From assembly GCF_000002075.1 (NCBI RefSeq), contig NW_004797388.1, positions 437,607-501,606 on the forward strand: 64,000 bases of DNA. Reading direction: 5' to 3'. Below, in pieces: positions 32,801-44,200 of this stretch. Both the position numbers and the translations under genes were made by a program. Position 1 is the stretch's first letter, and each line of letters begins with the position of its first letter. Under the pieces are notes generated by a model. It saw nothing but the letters and a program-made list of their open reading frames with translations. It did no database searches and was not told the origin of the DNA. The stretch is from Aplysia californica. Its lineage: Eukaryota > Mollusca > Gastropoda > Aplysiida > Aplysiidae.

Positions 32801-35520
32801 AATCAACACTATGGGTGTATTCGCGGGATCCAGAACTGAAAAGACAAGCAGCAGAATGGAGAAATCCAGGATCACGGCTGCTACCCCAAAGGTCTGATTT
32901 TGAACTGGCTGGTTCCCGTTGGCACAACATGCAATGTTAATTATTAGGTAATACAACAAGATAATTCTTCAAACAAAGCAGAGACCAGCAGCCAGAAGAA
33001 AGCGGCCGGGTTTGTTTGAGCAAGGTGTTGTCGTCCATCATGACAACACACCTGTGCACACTGCTCAAAGGTCACCCATCTCCTGGACTCCTGGCAGTGG
33101 GAAATCCTTGAACATCCCCGCTATTCCAGAGACGTACCCCATGCAACTTTTATCTCCTTCCCAAATTCAAAGAATTGAAGGACAGCACCTGGAAGACGAA
33201 GAAGAAATTGTGTTCGAAACAAATCTTGCACTAAGGACTCTAGCTGAGGCCGACAAGGTCACAGAGCTTGACCACCCGCTAAACTGGACGAAAAAGTGCT
33301 TTATTTACCAATGATTATGTTCGGGCCCAGGATTCTTTCCATTGTCTTGGCAGAAATGAAATGTTTGTAAGCAGCAATTACTGTCTGAAAATTTCTTTGG
33401 TTAGTCATCTGTCTAGTAAGAGGTTGCATCAAGGTGGGCACACTTGTGTTGGAGCAACCCTGTATCACAGCGTATCATCTTTGCCTTCAGTGTAGACGTA
33501 TTCCAGTTTCCCTTTCTGACAGAGTGTAGTTTCCTCAGTTGCATGTGGCATAGTTTCTAAGTCTGGCACAAGTGAGCTCATGTCCACAGGCTGTAGCATT
33601 TCCAGCCGTAGTATTTATTGCTTTCAGCTTCCTCTTCCTCATTCACTTCATCCATGTCAGTATCTTCTCCCTCATTTCCTATAGTATTGTCCTCCAACTC
33701 ATTAGCCACATCATTCTCCTGTCCATTGTATCCAGAGTCATCATCATTCTCTTTTATTGTATCAACTACCGGTACTCGATACTGGGCAAAGATATTTTCT
33801 CGCTCCATAGAAAAAGAAACCATTTATTTTTCTCTCTCTCTCTCTCTCTCCTTCTCTCACACACAAAATTTGATGCCAGCTAGGTTCGAATCCACATGAA
33901 TGGATTCCCAGACCAGCGCCATAGGACTGATATACATAATTTATATATAGATTCATCCTTTCCACTAGTAGATCTAAGTTTGATAAAAGTATCCATACTT
34001 AATACAACAGCTAAGTGATGCAGTGTGTGTCAGACTTGCCAACAACAATCAGTCTCAATACATGTATAAAATAATAAAGGATGACTAGGCCTTCAGATGT
34101 TTCCAGCTCAACTGCAAGAGTGCGAGCAATACCCAACAGAAACCCAGATGTAGGAAAATTTGGATGCAGCGATGACAAGTACTCCATGCAAACGATGTGT
34201 TGGGTCGTCTGTTACCCCGCTACTATACGGATAAGAATAACTGCATTTTTTTCCTCTTTGGAGAGTGGGGGCACAAAGTGACTCCACCGGGTGCAAAAAA
34301 GGTCGTTTTGAAATGTGACCACTGGTCAAAAAGATACATTACCAATTGCGATTTGCTTTGCATAGCAGTCTGTCAAAATGATTTTTTGAGGAATACTGAA
34401 AGTTTAAAAAAGATCAGATTAGAAGTATTCTAAAATGTGAAAAATACAACCTTTGGGGTACAAAATGACCCTAGGTGTACGGACAGGATTAAGGAACAAA
34501 ACGGGGGAAAGCTACAACTTCCACCTATATCCTTATATGGCGCTGAGATATGGAATTTAACAACAACAAAAAAAGAAAAAAATGTGAGGACTGGTCAGAA
34601 TTAGCTTGAAAGTAAAAAAGACAACAAAGAGATGAGTCAGATTCTCCACACAAGACAAACCTTTCTTAACAAAACTAAATGAAGACAAGACTTTGGTCAC
34701 TTAAAATGACACCAGACCATTGTGAAAGAGGTGCTAGAAGGAAGGATGTGAGACAGGAGAGCCTGAGGTAGACAAAGAGTAACATGGATGGATATAACAT
34801 TAAAACATGTACTGTCATGGGTATAGCAAAATGTGCAATGGCAGCAAGCTCGCGACCGTGAAGGATGGAGGGTCATTACACATCAACCTCCGAGTCAGAA
34901 GTGACACGTCCAGGTATTCCAGGTATTGATGAAATTATATTAGTCATATAGTATAATAGCGTTGACACTAAACAAAACAGGCACACAGATAAAACAGGAA
35001 AAACAGAAGGATAGATCTAGTAGACAAGTAATAGTAATGCCCAAAAAGCACCCTAAAAAATACATAACAGCCTCAGTGGGATTACAAACATTTTTAAGTG
35101 CATCACTCTTTTGCTCAAAATTATATAATTGCATACATTGCAGCCTCTCTTTAATGACCTTCGATATTATAACGATATCCTCGGGTCCCAATATTTATTC
35201 CTTATTTCATTAGTAATAGTAATATTTTTGGTAGCCTCTTTAAAATGACAACTCTCTATAATGATATTTTTTTCTGGTCCCGACGATGTCATTATAGAGA
35301 GGCTGCACTGTACTTTACTTGCTTGAAACATGTTGATGTGAAGGCCAAACTAAATTAGAAATTGTAACCTATCTCTCTGAGATGGCACACCACAAACTGT
35401 GGGCAAAACAAGCTAACCAGTTGTATGATAGTCGTTCTAGTTGCTGCCACCTCCAAGTGGAACATGCAACGGATGAAGTCGTCCGCCTCAGGCCTTGGAT
35501 TCTCTGGTGCACTCATTCTT
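27502..35520 (-). CDS. Small ubiquitin-like protein, minus-strand paralog (100 aa, three coding exons)
   Basis: Coding exons on the minus strand are 35516-35418, 30164-30108 and 27648-27502, with phase-0 GT-AG introns. Exon 1 starts MSAPENPRPEADDFIR, exon 2 is ADCSMRVSIGHLKEDLARY, exon 3 starts FGDPAGQVW and ends VVRISQPSE. The layout fits a ubiquitin fold: two strands (FIRCMFHLEV, TRTTIIQL), a helix (IGHLKEDLARYFG), and a C-terminal half resembling ubiquitin's LIFAGKQLEDGRTLSDYNI as DRVFEDDRTFGSYCV, with final strand RPLRIVVR. There is no Gly-Gly end, so it is unlikely to be conjugated. An acceptor four bases before the ATG implies a 5' non-coding exon. The plus-strand gene at 47.3-52.4 kb is a paralog with the same structure. 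The function is unknown to me; the fold assignment is inference. Confidence 0.75.
28063..28607. mobile_element. Tc1/Tigger-like MITE (545 bp) in an intron
   Basis: Inverted ends cagtcaaacctcgttatact and gtacaaagaggtttgactg. The interior shows gcggggctggc near both ends. A 3' piece of the SINE-like family sits inside at 28472-28520. Confidence 0.75.
28472..28520 (-). repeat. SINE-like repeat, 3' end only
   Basis: The stretch ggttttacggcgctcgcaac is the reverse complement of the family's conserved 3' end. It is nested in the MITE 28063-28607. Confidence 0.6.
28608..29347. other. Intron DNA, no feature beyond MITE debris
   Basis: The stretches cccacttaaaacaatctcgg (28651) and acaggcgaacctgctctaat (29275) look like lone Tigger-type ends. 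No coding signal. Confidence 0.3.
29348..29532. mobile_element. CGGGGACAG-ended MITE, small form
   Basis: The right end gcataaaaccgcggggacag and the inner caccccgcat and ctcagtttgcataattt are found inverted at 56796-56972. AT-rich and non-coding. Confidence 0.6.
29786..29884. repeat. (GA)n microsatellite
   Basis: About 100 bases of gagaga with a few t interruptions. Confidence 0.95.
30108..30164 (-). CDS. Ubiquitin-like minus gene, coding exon 2
   Basis: Acceptor ttatttcag lies before 30164 and donor gtaagtgtgg starts at 30107. The 19 codons match the 19-codon exon at 50426-50482 with 10 identical residues. Confidence 0.85.
30460..30645 (-). repeat. SINE-like short interspersed repeat
   Basis: Near full-length minus-strand copy: 3' end at ggttttatgccgctcgcaac, 5' end at accagagcacccgccaacca. 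Confidence 0.7.
30925..31490. mobile_element. Inverted-arm MITE with central direct repeat
   Basis: The arm around 30990-31045 (gcaatcttaagattgcgctg) is inverted at 31400-31490 (cagcgcaatcttcagattgc). Between the arms, about 120 bp starting attgtatcat.cttgtgagctc occurs twice (31044 and 31259). Non-coding. Confidence 0.6.
31563..31748 (-). repeat. SINE-like short interspersed repeat
   Basis: Minus-strand copy about 1.1 kb from the one at 30460. It runs from gcgttttacggcacttgcaa to accagagcacccgccaacca. Confidence 0.7.
32100..32310 (+). mobile_element. RTE-like LINE fragment (reverse transcriptase)
   Basis: One frame reads QFKYLGATNTYNGRSEKEIK and another RFSQMHKPFTSRQLTV, in the order found in RTE-like reverse transcriptases after the catalytic domain. 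At least one frameshift separates them. Confidence 0.75.
32311..32969. other. Intron DNA, no gene recognised
   Basis: No motif, terminal repeat or coding signal that I can support. Confidence 0.3.
32970..33325 (+). pseudogene. mariner transposase remnant, catalytic C-terminal part
   Basis: The plus strand reads RKRPGLFEQGVVVHHDNTPV then HTAQR. HHDN carries the second catalytic Asp of mariner. After a frame change it reads WEILEHPRYSRD, where the third Asp of the D,D34D triad falls. The original frame resumes later with LALRTLAEADKVTELDHPLN and ends KKCFIYQ. Roughly one third of the gene, disrupted by frameshifts. Confidence 0.8.
33326..34469. other. Intron DNA with a minus-strand acidic reading frame
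   Basis: An open minus-strand frame (33578-33823) carries many Glu/Asp residues (TIKENDDDSGYNGQEND, DEVNEEEEAESN). It has no recognisable domain and may be transposon-derived or chance. A (CT)n run lies at 33827-33860. A B-box-like ggttcgaatcc at 33890 hints at SINE debris. Confidence 0.3.
34470..34925 (+). mobile_element. RTE-like LINE 3' end
   Basis: SLYGAEIWNLTTT at about 34530 matches the YGAE motif of RTE-like enzymes. Further on come VLEGRM, GRQRVTWMDIT and RDREGWRVI, the conserved tail region, across several frame breaks. It may be the continuation of the piece at 32100-32310, which stops just before this motif. Confidence 0.72.
35136..35310. mobile_element. Tigger-like MITE (175 bp)
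   Basis: Inverted ends cattgcagcctctctttaat and attatagagaggctgcactg, with TA on both sides (35134-35135, 35311-35312). It lies about 100 bases inside the first coding intron of the minus-strand gene. Confidence 0.8.
35418..35516 (-). CDS. Ubiquitin-like minus gene, coding exon 1
   Basis: The exon itself begins at 35520 after acceptor cttatttag; AAGA precedes the ATG at 35516-35514. The donor gttagc starts at 35417. It encodes 33 residues. Confidence 0.75.
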
Positions 35521-36139
35521 CTAAATAAGAGAAAGAAAAACAAAATGAATAATACATTATATAGCATTTTCAAGCTAGAGAGCCGACAGATTTCATTAAG
35601 ATTGGCCTCACAGGTGAGTTCTTGTACATTATTATTTTGATCGAGTGAGTGGTTTTCAGAGAGATTCGTTCATCCAACAGGAAAGTTCAGATTTTGTGCT
35701 TCAAACATTACAATTTTCACACACTGATGATAATGCAGCCAATCACACAAATAATAAGAATAGGTTGAAGGGCCAAACAATACCTACCTACACTTTGTGG
35801 GTAAGTAAAGATTAAGTTCACGGGCAAAAATTGTAAGAGTATGCCTGGAGTGTTACAGAAAATATTGGCTTGGGATAGTCTTTGAAAATCAACGTTAACA
35901 CTTCTACCCCAAAGAATGGGGCTTAGGAAGAAAAGACATAAATTTTCAGTTACAAATTAATCACTAAAAAAAAATATTCCCAAATGTAGTGACTCTCCGA
36001 ACACTCAATTAACTCACAACACAGCAGCTGACATGACAACGACTTCGCATGGGCTTGCGAAGTGCTCAGATGAAAACACCGCCTCACCCAACTGTCCTAC
36101 ACAGCCAGTCGAGTAGAAAATTTCGGTGAGTAAAGACCT

Positions 36140-37560
36140 AGATCTACCTACATTGGTGACCCCGACAAGTTGAAACGCAATTTCAACTTTGTTTATTCTG
36201 TCTTGGATTATATATTGAATCATATTTGAGCGGACTTGCATTTTCATCACAGCCCTTACCATCCCTTCAAAATGTGTGACCAAGATCATCAAGTAAGTGC
36301 AGTTTCGATTAAACTACTAACATTTTGGACAGCCGGGCCGAAAGCTTGGTTTGCGTAAACTGAAGCGCAATTCGCTCTGTGGAATATCACCCTAGACGAA
36401 ACTAAATACTACCATGTTGTCGCCGCCCTCGACAACAGCACAGGTACTCGGGCATTTTTTCTATATTAAATTCAACAAATATAGCACGCTGAAAACATTT
36501 TTGTTATAATCGGCATATTGTTTGTCTGATACGGAAAGAGCATCAGCGCTCTTTAAACTACAGGGGTTAGGAGACCGTAAGCCGCCAGAGTTAATGGACT
36601 CCATGTTAGGCCTACTGGGAGCGCACGAACCGTGCTTCCTTTTCAGACACTTATACTTACAACAGTTGCCTGAATACGTAAGAGCCCCCCTGTGAACATT
36701 CGACAATCTCGACAGCCGCACGTCAGCACAAGAAACCAACAAATTATTCCTTGCCGTTGCTCCACCCGTGACGCTACTGGCTGTCGATCGCACAACAGCT
36801 GCTAGCAAACCCAGACCTTCCCACTCTACAGGTCTATGTTTTTACCGCCATAGATTCGGATCAAACGCCAAAAAATGCATTGCGCCATGCACTTACAAAG
36901 CCTAAAAAAACCCAGCTGCGGTTCAGGGAAATGAGTAGGTGGGTCAGCAGAATTCAGTCTGGCTTCAGAGCCTTCTGTTAGCCCACAAAAAGCTCAACTG
37001 ATTAACATGGACTCTGTCTCTGGCCGTCGTTATTACATCATCGATACAGAAGCCCAGGTTTCGGTTCTTCCAGCAACATGAATGGTGGGACAAACAGGCG
37101 AACACTTCAGGCTCTCCACTTTTAGCCGCAAATGGTAGCACAATCAATACATATGGAGCACTCAACACCACCATTCGTTTCCAAAACAATGATTTTGACG
37201 CCAGGCTTATTATCGCCGATGTAAAGCGGGCCCTACTTGGTGCCGACTTTCTTCGCAGCCACAACCTACTGGTAGACATTCGTGGTCAGAAACAGATAGA
37301 GGCTTAATCTTTCAAAGTAAACCCTTGTACTATCAGTCATATTCTCAGGCAGCCATAGTGAACCCAGAAAGCAACAAATTTAGGAAGATATTTTTTAACA
37401 GAGTTTCCTGAAATCCTCAAGCCAACCTTTTCGGCCTCCGAAGTGAAGCACGGGGTTTCTCATTTCATCCCCACCACTGGTCCACCCATACATGCCAAAG
37501 CTCGTCGACCACCCCCGGACAAACTAGCTACAGTCCGGCATAAAGCACGTTTCACTAAAC
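36140..37560 (+). mobile_element. Gypsy (Ty3) LTR-retrotransposon fossil
   Basis: An old, broken virus-like element. Recognisable parts in order: the primer-site region ttggtgaccccga near 36150, the start of gag, the protease region and the first part of the reverse-transcriptase region. The middle of gag and most of pol are missing. It carries several breaks and is clearly inactive. Its LTRs could not be delimited, so its age is judged only as old from the amount of decay. Confidence 0.7.
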
Positions 37561-38905
37561 GGCTCTTACCGAATGTTTGCTATATAAATTACACGCCTTT
37601 AAGCACGTTAACTTCGCCTTCAGGCACGTTTCATTTACAAGACAAGACAGTCAATATTTTCAGGATGACCCTTCGAGGTTCGAACACAGTCTACACCGCA
37701 ACAGTGGATTCGAGTGTGTTAAGAGAAGCACAAAGAACTCAAGAGATGGAGACACACACTCACACGCGCGGAGAGGAAGACAGAGAGAGGCACACAGACG
37801 CCCGTGTGGACATAGAATCTCGCCTAGGGCAAAGCTACACACAGACGAAAAAATACAAAAAGAGTCATGGACACGATATTATTTCATGTCATGTTGTAGG
37901 CCTGTATCATTCATTGTCCCTGGTAATCTGTGTTTACAAATAAAATCATCATCTACCGTTTATAATACATGAACTACACTGAGAAGTCTTTCTTCATGAT
38001 GATTTCATATTATATTTCTATGATATCCAGCAGCTGGGGCTACCACACTAGCTTCGATGCGGGGAACGTTACGAATGTAGTAGCCATCGTTTCTAAATGA
38101 TAATATAATAATATAGTAGTTCTGCCTGAATTGTGGAAGCTTTCTCAGTTTTTTTGATAAACCTCCTGGGATTTGACTCTTTTTTTTATGACGTCTTATC
38201 CGATCAATATTGGGTAGATCTAACTAGATCTAGATTAGATCTACAATTTTTTCTGACATTGTTTGCGCAAAAGGAGACTAGACGTAGTCTTGTTCATCTC
38301 TCATTCACATTCATTTGAGTTTCGAGTTTGAGCAAGTAAGTCGAAAGACGCTTGGATAATGTTCAATAACAAGACGGCAGACGGTGCAACTCGATAATTA
38401 GTATTTTCTGTCCACAGTGTCGTCATTAAATAGAGATTCTAGATTTAGCCTACCTAAAAATATCATCTAGGCCAAGAGAACGTATAAAAGCTGCCTATGT
38501 TCGCTAGGCCTAAGTCTAATGTTCAGTGCTTCCAAGCGCGGCATCGAATCCCGGTCCAGGAAGGGTTTTTTTCCTTCTCCTGAGCCAAAAATTAAAAAAA
38601 AATAAAATAATTAGACTCACAGACAAAGGAAAGCCATTATTGAACTTTAATTTAACAAGGCCTAAGTTGGTAAAAGGAAAAGTAGGCTATAGGCTATACT
38701 AAGGCCTACTTTGTACAGGGCTCCTCTTGGGGACAAAGCCAGAATGTGCATGCTTCACCACTACATGATAAAAAAAACAACTACAAAGCAACAAGTTATA
38801 ATTATGGGAAAAATTTGTTGGTCAGTCGAGAAGAGGAAGAAAAAACCCAAAAAACTTGCAGGACCGGTATCGAACCCAAGCGCTCATAAATATATCGAAG
38901 TGACT
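37561..38905. other. No gene recognised
   Basis: May include the decayed tail of the Gypsy fossil. Near 38540 and 38870, tRNA-B-box-like stretches on the minus strand (gggattcgatgcc, gggttcgatacc) suggest degenerate SINEs. Confidence 0.3.
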
Positions 38906-39835
38906 ATTCGGACTCGAGTCCGAATATGAAAAAATGTTATTCGGACTCTGATTCTTGTCCAGCATGACATCACTTCCGACTTCCTGTGACTCATGACTCC
39001 AGCTTCCTGTCCTGCCTCACTCGTGACTCGCCTCAGGCTGGGAAGAGACCGGGATCACTTTGGGCAAAATGGCGTTTTGTGCAGGAGCCGAGTCTTTATC
39101 TTATGATGAATTTGAGGCCGGCCTGAAAAGTTATAGCGCTTTTAATAAATGTTTATTTGTCAAGAGATCATCAGAAGCAATTAAAGATGGCTTGTTAGCG
39201 TGTGTTGGGGCCGGATAGGCGGCCTGCACACGTGTGGCTGTGTGCGTGTCGGGGAGGGGGGGTGGGGGGGCACTATCGGTCCAGGCGTTGAACGTCGCAT
39301 AACGCGTCAGTCTTTTTCCCCCCGGCAACTGACCATTATTACAATAATAAGCTAGTCTTGACGTAGATCTACGCGTGTAACGAATTGTGCGCTGGTCTAT
39401 GGAATCAAAAGTTGCCGTATGCTCAGCTCTACACAGCAACACAAGTTTTTCTTGGTAAACAATCGAGATGACACAGGCTTGTGTATTTGAACGAATCTGT
39501 CTTATTTTTTTACACAGCTCATAATATGCACGTGCCATGTGATCTGTTAATCTTCAATTTTACCTTTTTCTCCAACAAAGAAAGTGAAAAACATGGGGGG
39601 TGGGGTATCAATGAGGCGGCGGGCATCGGATCAGCAGAAAAGGTGTGGGGGAAACTAAAAAATGGCGGAAAATGGGAAGCACTGAACGTTAGATCTTCTA
39701 TAGAACGAAGACACTTCCTTTTTTGCGGACCCGAGTCCGAATAACATTTTTTCGTATTCGGACTCGAGTCCGAATAAGATTTTTTTTTATTCGGACTCCG
39801 AATATGAAAAAATGGTATTCGGACTCGACGACGGC
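38906..39835. mobile_element. TIR element with long palindromic ends
   Basis: The perfect palindrome attcggactcgagtccgaat is at both 38906-38925 and 39756-39775. Further attcggactc units with atgaaaaaatg between them are arranged in opposite directions at the two ends. The interior at 39190-39520 is an inverted copy of part of the element at 5854-6650 (shared: ggaatcaaaagttgccgtat). Confidence 0.7.
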
Positions 39836-39990
39836 CTAAATATATAGTGGTGTGGCTTCAGACACAGACACACTGTCACTTCGGCCATCAGAACTTCCGT
39901 CATTGACGAAAGGTAGATTAAGCTTCATTATATAGCCTAGGCTAACACACAGCATTTTATTTAGCACTGGCTGGCGTTAATCGCAAGAAA

Positions 39991-40434
39991 GTGGCTATTC
40001 TCACCCGCCCGGAAGTTCTCGCAAGATCAACTCCTCCCCTCTTCTCTCTCTCTCCGTCTCTTTCTGAATACTGTCTATCGGTGTGGACGATCAAATTGAC
40101 CAAAACAAAGTTAAAAAATCATGTTAAAACACAAAAGTAAATAAATTTGGTTGTCTGCAAAGATGCTACGGCTATTTAACTTTTCGAATCGAGCCGAACT
40201 ACGCGGGTCGCCATTTTGTTTTGCCCGGAAATTCTCGCGCTACTCCTCTCTCTCTTTCTCTCTCTCTCTCCACTGCCCACAGACAAAATTGTACGCTTTT
40301 AGTAAGCTACAATTGTAATGGAACGTTTGTTCACGGCACAGAATTCTACAATTTTTCTGTTATCACAGTGTAGAATTCTGTGGTTTAGGGTGAACGCAAA
40401 ATTCGGTGAACGCGCACCGGGTGAGAATAGCCAC
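39991..40434. mobile_element. MITE with GTGGCTATTCTCACCCG ends (444 bp)
   Basis: Perfect inverted ends gtggctattctcacccg and cgggtgagaatagccac. It is inserted in a short host repeat (tagcactgg..ggcgttaatcgcaa) that recurs just after it near 40480-40545. Confidence 0.82.
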
Positions 40435-40554
40435 AAGACTCGCCTGCACTATTCTCACTCCGGGTGAGAATAGAGGTGGCCTAATCGCAACGCGGCGTTT
40501 TATCTAGCACTGGCGCTAATCTCTACGCGGCGTTGCAAATAGGCACTTCCATTA

Positions 40555-41230
40555 TATTTAGATCTAGATCTAGATATATATAATATAATATATAAAGCCT
40601 ATACACATTAAATCCAGTTTCAATACTGATCTCTACTCTAGACTAAGGCACACAGAAGTCCAGCACTGAGCCTATAACTACAAGTGTACTAGAGATCTAG
40701 TGTCTAGTCTATTCTAGATCTAGATCTAGATTAGATCTAGATTCTAATATATTTATAACACTGGGTTTATAAGACCACATTCAATGATGTGACATTCAAT
40801 TTTACAGATTCACAATGAGCTGATGAACCTGACCCTGACCTGAGAGGCTGAATCAGTAGATCTAATCTCGATATCTAGTTAATCTAGTATCTAGATCTAT
40901 CTAGATCTAGATCAAAGAAAGAGTCTGTACTATCTTTGTCTAAATCTAGATATCTAGATCTAGATTAGATCTAGATCTAGATCTAGTCTAGATCTAGATC
41001 TAGAGACTAGAATCTCAAAGTGGCTAGCCGTACTTAGATCTAAATCTAGATCTAGATCTAGATCTAGATCTAGGTTTGGCCCAATCGACTCAAGCCTGTT
41101 AAGTACACAGGTCTCATTAGATCCAGATCTAGAATCCAGATCTAGATTTTCTCTAGATTAGATTCTAGTTGTCTTAAATACCTTTCAACCCAGTAGTCTA
41201 GATCTACAATTCAAGAATGTGAAGTCAGAA
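40555..41230. repeat. AGATCT/TAGATC palindromic satellite
   Basis: Irregular arrays of tagatc and agatctag units, broken by short unique stretches. Confidence 0.9.
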
Positions 41231-44200
41231 AGTTTGAGAATAATTTCACAGAATTCTACTCTGTGGAATAATTTGAACGTCTGTGAAACAATTAAATTGA
41301 CAACAACACGCTTCTTACTTCTTATTTGAATTCGTGTTTTCTTTACCTGGAATTCTACATGCCTGGAAAATATTTGGGAGATCGGAATTTCCCATAGGAT
41401 CGATATAGATCTTACAGGTATTGACGAGAAGTGGCAACCCGACTACTTTTGGATGATCAGTAATTAGGCATTTGTTTTGGGCGTTTTGGAGGGTGATAGC
41501 AAAGGCAGGGTCTCTCAAAGGTAAAAACTTCTTAAAACTAGCTCTGTATTTTCGGCTCTCTCCACGGCATCATTTAGGACCTTTGAAGGTGCCCAATAAT
41601 TAATTTGATATTCGGACATATAAGAGATAGGCCTATTGTAAGTAATTGAGCACGTATAGCGGGCGGTATGCTGACATCAGAGTTAACCTCCTTTAACTCA
41701 AACTGATTATCAAAGTTCCTCTCTAAGCTTCAAAATGCTTATTTATATAGCCATTGCTAGGTCTCTGATATTATGTTGTCGATCTTTACTTTTACCACGA
41801 GCAAGCAGATCATTCATGTTGTTGTCCCATGATAGGTAAAATGCACTGCCTATTTCAAATACGATAAACTTTGTAGACCAATGAAAATCATAAGGTTCGT
41901 ATTGTCGTGGTTTATCTGACGTGTCAATTGCGATTTCAAGTTGATTTTATTGTTCTATTGCGCGTTTACTTGTCTACTGTTTGTCTTGTTCGTTAAGTTG
42001 CGGAAATATTCAAGTGACACAAGTAAGTATTCGCCCATTCACCAAAGATTCTCTCGGCGGTCCCAGTATTCTATTAATAGGCCTAACTTCCGGTGTACTT
42101 CCCCCAAGCTTACCCTAGCCTTATAATATTTCAGAACTTTGTGCGTTACCAACAACCAGGAACAAAGCATCGAAGTACAATAATTTTAAAATTTAGAGTT
42201 TACACATCACGACCATTGGCAACCGCAAGGTTTTGTCGGGTCGTCATCTCTTTCGTCTTTTTTCCTTTTTGGCTCGACTCCAAATTAATCTTTCTTGAAA
42301 CTAATAATGATTTAATTATGTAATATAAATGTGTCACATGTCGTAGATCTAGATTCTATCTGGAATTAATTTAGACGTTACCTTCTTAACCCAGTTTCAG
42401 GATGTGTTTCTCTCATGTAGTTTTCTGCAAATGATAATATTATATATAGATCTATCTATTACATAATAATAATGATTGTGATGTATAAATTATTATCTAT
42501 TTAATATTTTGTTTTGTACTTACAGAACTTATAGTGTGGTGTCAGTAACTACAATAATAGCCTAGACGTAGTACGTAGATCTACTTATGCCCCAACCAAG
42601 ACAAAGAAGTAAAAAGGGATAATAAGTATATATATTATAATATCATTTTGTAGTTTAATTATACACACCCACCTCGTGTGGCTATCCAACTTGCACTGAC
42701 TGGTGACAAATCTTTTTCACCTCGACTGCAACTCATGCTCACGAGTTCTGTCTTCCACTGTCCGTGGCTCGAGATCATGCCTCGGCCTGCCCTTTTGTTC
42801 TCGTCTTCAGTGTCAAATAGGTACTTGATTACTTTCTCGAACTAAACCAACTAACCGCACATTTCCATTATTATTTGAATTGCCATGGAAAATAATTACA
42901 GGACTCTTGTCAGCCTGCCTAAAAATTTAAAAATAAGGAAAAGTTAGTTTGTGTGTCACATACACAGTGATTTTGATGATTTCCAAAGCTTGAGATGTCC
43001 TTTGAAACTACAAATTTACGTCTTTTGAACCTGCTGTGATCAATGTTTTTTCAATAGAATCCACAAAGAAATATATGTTTTTAAAGAGACATAAAAGGTG
43101 TTGTGCCCTATGAGCAGAAAAATATTGGTGTCTTCGATTATTACCAGTATTTTGAGGGGCAGTATTTAGCTCTGAATTCACGTACCAAGCTACACACATA
43201 ATATTGATGATACTTGTATGATATGATGGTTCTTGATTTAGGTTTAGATAAAACAAAATGTAAAAGTCTTTCTTTATCTATTGATTTTCGGATAGTAAAA
43301 AAGACATAAGGTAGAGCGCCCGTTTCTGTAAACTGCGAGGTATAGGCCTACGGTCGTGCTCATTATAACCTCTTGAAATTAGTTGCCAAAGGGAACTTTC
43401 TAAAAGTAGCAGTTGGTTCCTATGGTTCAAAAGTGAGCCTGACATGCAGTGCCTATACATCATAAATGGCAAACAAATAAAGATTTAGAGGGGATACTAT
43501 TTATCTTTTTCGCCCTGTGTGCTAACACATATGCCCTTTTTGCAACCAATGTTTGCCCTTGGTGCAACAGTCTGCCTATCTGCTACCTTTGTGAATTGAA
43601 TACAACAGATGTTTAAAGATACAGAAGAAATTATCAGGTAAAGAAATTATATCATTTGCTTTTGAATTAAAAGATCCCAGCGTGGGCTTATAATAATAAT
43701 AGAGCTGAAAAAAATTGAAATAAAATTAGGGCTGAAAACTGAAAGTTATATTTATGTGTTAGAAATCTGCATGCGGTCGCGTGAAGGTGTGTACATTCAG
43801 CATGTGTGTCAGCACACTTCCTGTTCAACAGAGATACAGATTAGGCCAACGCGGACAGCTTTCAGTGTTCTGCAAAATTTAGGTCCTGAGGAAGCTGCAT
43901 AGAAGAGCAATTATATTTTCCCTTGCTGATGCCATTTTTGTGTTTGCTCTACGAATTCTTCACTATGTACTCCATGTGTGTATTTTGAATACAAAGAATG
44001 TAATATAAAAGAAAAAATTCAGTATGTGCGTTTTTTTGTTTTTTTTCACTTTGTGCCTGCTAGACTGATCTTTATGATTATTTAAACTACATTTACGTCT
44101 GCAAGTAAGAGGCTAATGGTATTGCTCCACAAAACTAGCAATGGTATGATTTTTTTGAGGGAGGGGTGTTTTCCTTATTATACAAAATTACAAACTAGAA

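Noticed and set aside
33578-33823. Acidic minus-strand frame as a host exon
   Set aside because: Low-complexity sequence, no domain and no supported splice sites.
36270-36300. Donor-like gtaagtgcag after an ATG near 36270 as a first exon of a host gene
   Set aside because: It lies at the gag start of the Gypsy fossil on the same strand.
41315-41540. Minus-strand open frame with a natural-looking composition (TLQNAQNKCLITDHPKVV)
   Set aside because: No recognised family and no convincing acceptor; only a possible donor after RIPG. Not enough to call a gene.
42000-42040. 5' non-coding exon of the plus-strand ubiquitin-like gene ending at gtaagtat (42030)
   Set aside because: Only a donor match; nothing links it to the exon at 47287.
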